Source of the DNA: CAVWUA01 sp963758025
GTDB taxonomy: Bacteria; Planctomycetota; Planctomycetia; Isosphaerales; Isosphaeraceae
Length of the DNA stretch: 64,000 nt
NCBI GenBank assembly: GCA_963758025.1
Contig: CAVWUA010000016.1
Coordinates: 186,001 to 250,000, forward strand
Direction of reading: 5' to 3'
The position numbers were made by a program, and so were the translations under genes. Under the pieces are notes generated by a model. The model saw nothing but the letters and a program-made list of their open reading frames with translations, ran no database searches and was not told the DNA's origin. Below, in pieces: positions 63,910 to 64,000 of the stretch; position 1 is the stretch's first letter, and every line of letters begins with the position of its first letter.

Positions 63910-64000
63910 CGAAGGACGTGTCATTCTGCGAGTGGCGCAAGGCGTGGAATATGATGTCGTCTCGAAGACGATCGAGGCGATCCGGAACGCTGGGTTCGCG
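63906..64000 (+). CDS. partial continuation of the ExbD-like domain (right edge)
   Basis: The frame starting at the end of the previous gene reads NDEGRVILRVAQGVEYDVVS and then KTIEAIRNAGFA, the second half of an ExbD/TolR domain (strand, helix, then ...AG). It runs off the window. I read it as the same gene after a frameshift, not a separate ORF; it has no start codon. Confidence 0.5.
   Translation, partial: MTKDVSFCEWRKAWNMMSSRRRSRRSGTLGS

Noticed and set aside
1..64000. CRISPR array, rRNA, prophage or integrase
   Set aside because: No regularly spaced repeats, no rRNA segments and no integrase or phage structural genes were seen in the window.

Overview
The window reads as a chromosome segment from a high-GC planctomycete, probably of the Isosphaeraceae/Gemmataceae type. 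This is inferred from gene families concentrated in that phylum: a PSCyt1/DUF1549/DUF1553 protein followed by a DUF1501 protein, a PVC-type heme-binding dehydrogenase, an LEPR-XLL-like exported protein, a formylglycine sulfatase and paired sugar-phosphate isomerase/epimerase-like TIM barrels. No 16S rRNA or other species marker is present.

Layout. 1-6.1 kb: heavy-metal RND efflux (end of the adaptor, CusA-like pump, small Gly-rich exported protein, TolC-like channel on the opposite strand). 6.4-11.5 kb: phosphatase, zinc-ribbon/L7-L12-like protein, OsmC, SoxB-like 5'-nucleotidase-family protein, and a persulfide-dioxygenase/rhodanese protein behind a near-consensus promoter. 11.6-14.6 kb: small stress-type genes (BON, Hsp20, a Met-rich exported protein). 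Two of them follow an identical 16-nt motif that runs into a terminator-like hairpin. 14.7-19.2 kb: arsenic cluster arsR-acr3-arsC-like-arsM followed by a glycosyltransferase. 19.2-28.6 kb: YbaK, YqeY, ADP-ribosylglycohydrolase, cupin, DUF2892-like, sulfite-oxidase-like, DUF1264/OBAP, sterol-desaturase-like, ACT-domain and zinc-ribbon membrane proteins. 28.7-38.5 kb: sialidase-like, TPR, esterase/cupin pair, tRNA-Sec, sulfatase, HGSNAT-like and flippase-like proteins. 38.7-43.5 kb: purD with an insertion, a ribbon-helix-helix regulator with a 27-nt perfect palindrome, an LEPR-XLL-like protein, an HTH protein and a cupin. 44-49.3 kb: a second RND pump, a truncated BASS transporter and a sulfotransferase. 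49.47-49.85 kb: a tRNA-Lys(UUU) gene split by a group I intron. 50.2-64 kb: DUF1549/DUF1501 operon, a leader or small-RNA locus with a strong promoter and terminator, two TIM-barrel proteins, RNase D, an alpha/beta hydrolase, a large PVC cytochrome gene interrupted by an ISAs1-type element, and an ExbD-like protein at the edge.

Themes are metal and arsenic export or detoxification, oxidation of reduced sulfur, and planctomycete polysaccharide/sulfate-ester metabolism. The strongest unusual signals are the 310-nt group I intron in tRNA-Lys, the tRNA-Sec gene, the recurrent promoter-leader-hairpin-T-tract arrangement, and a very recent IS insertion. About twenty frameshifts in otherwise intact genes point to uncorrected indels in the assembly more than to true gene decay. 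Every frameshifted gene should be read with that in mind.
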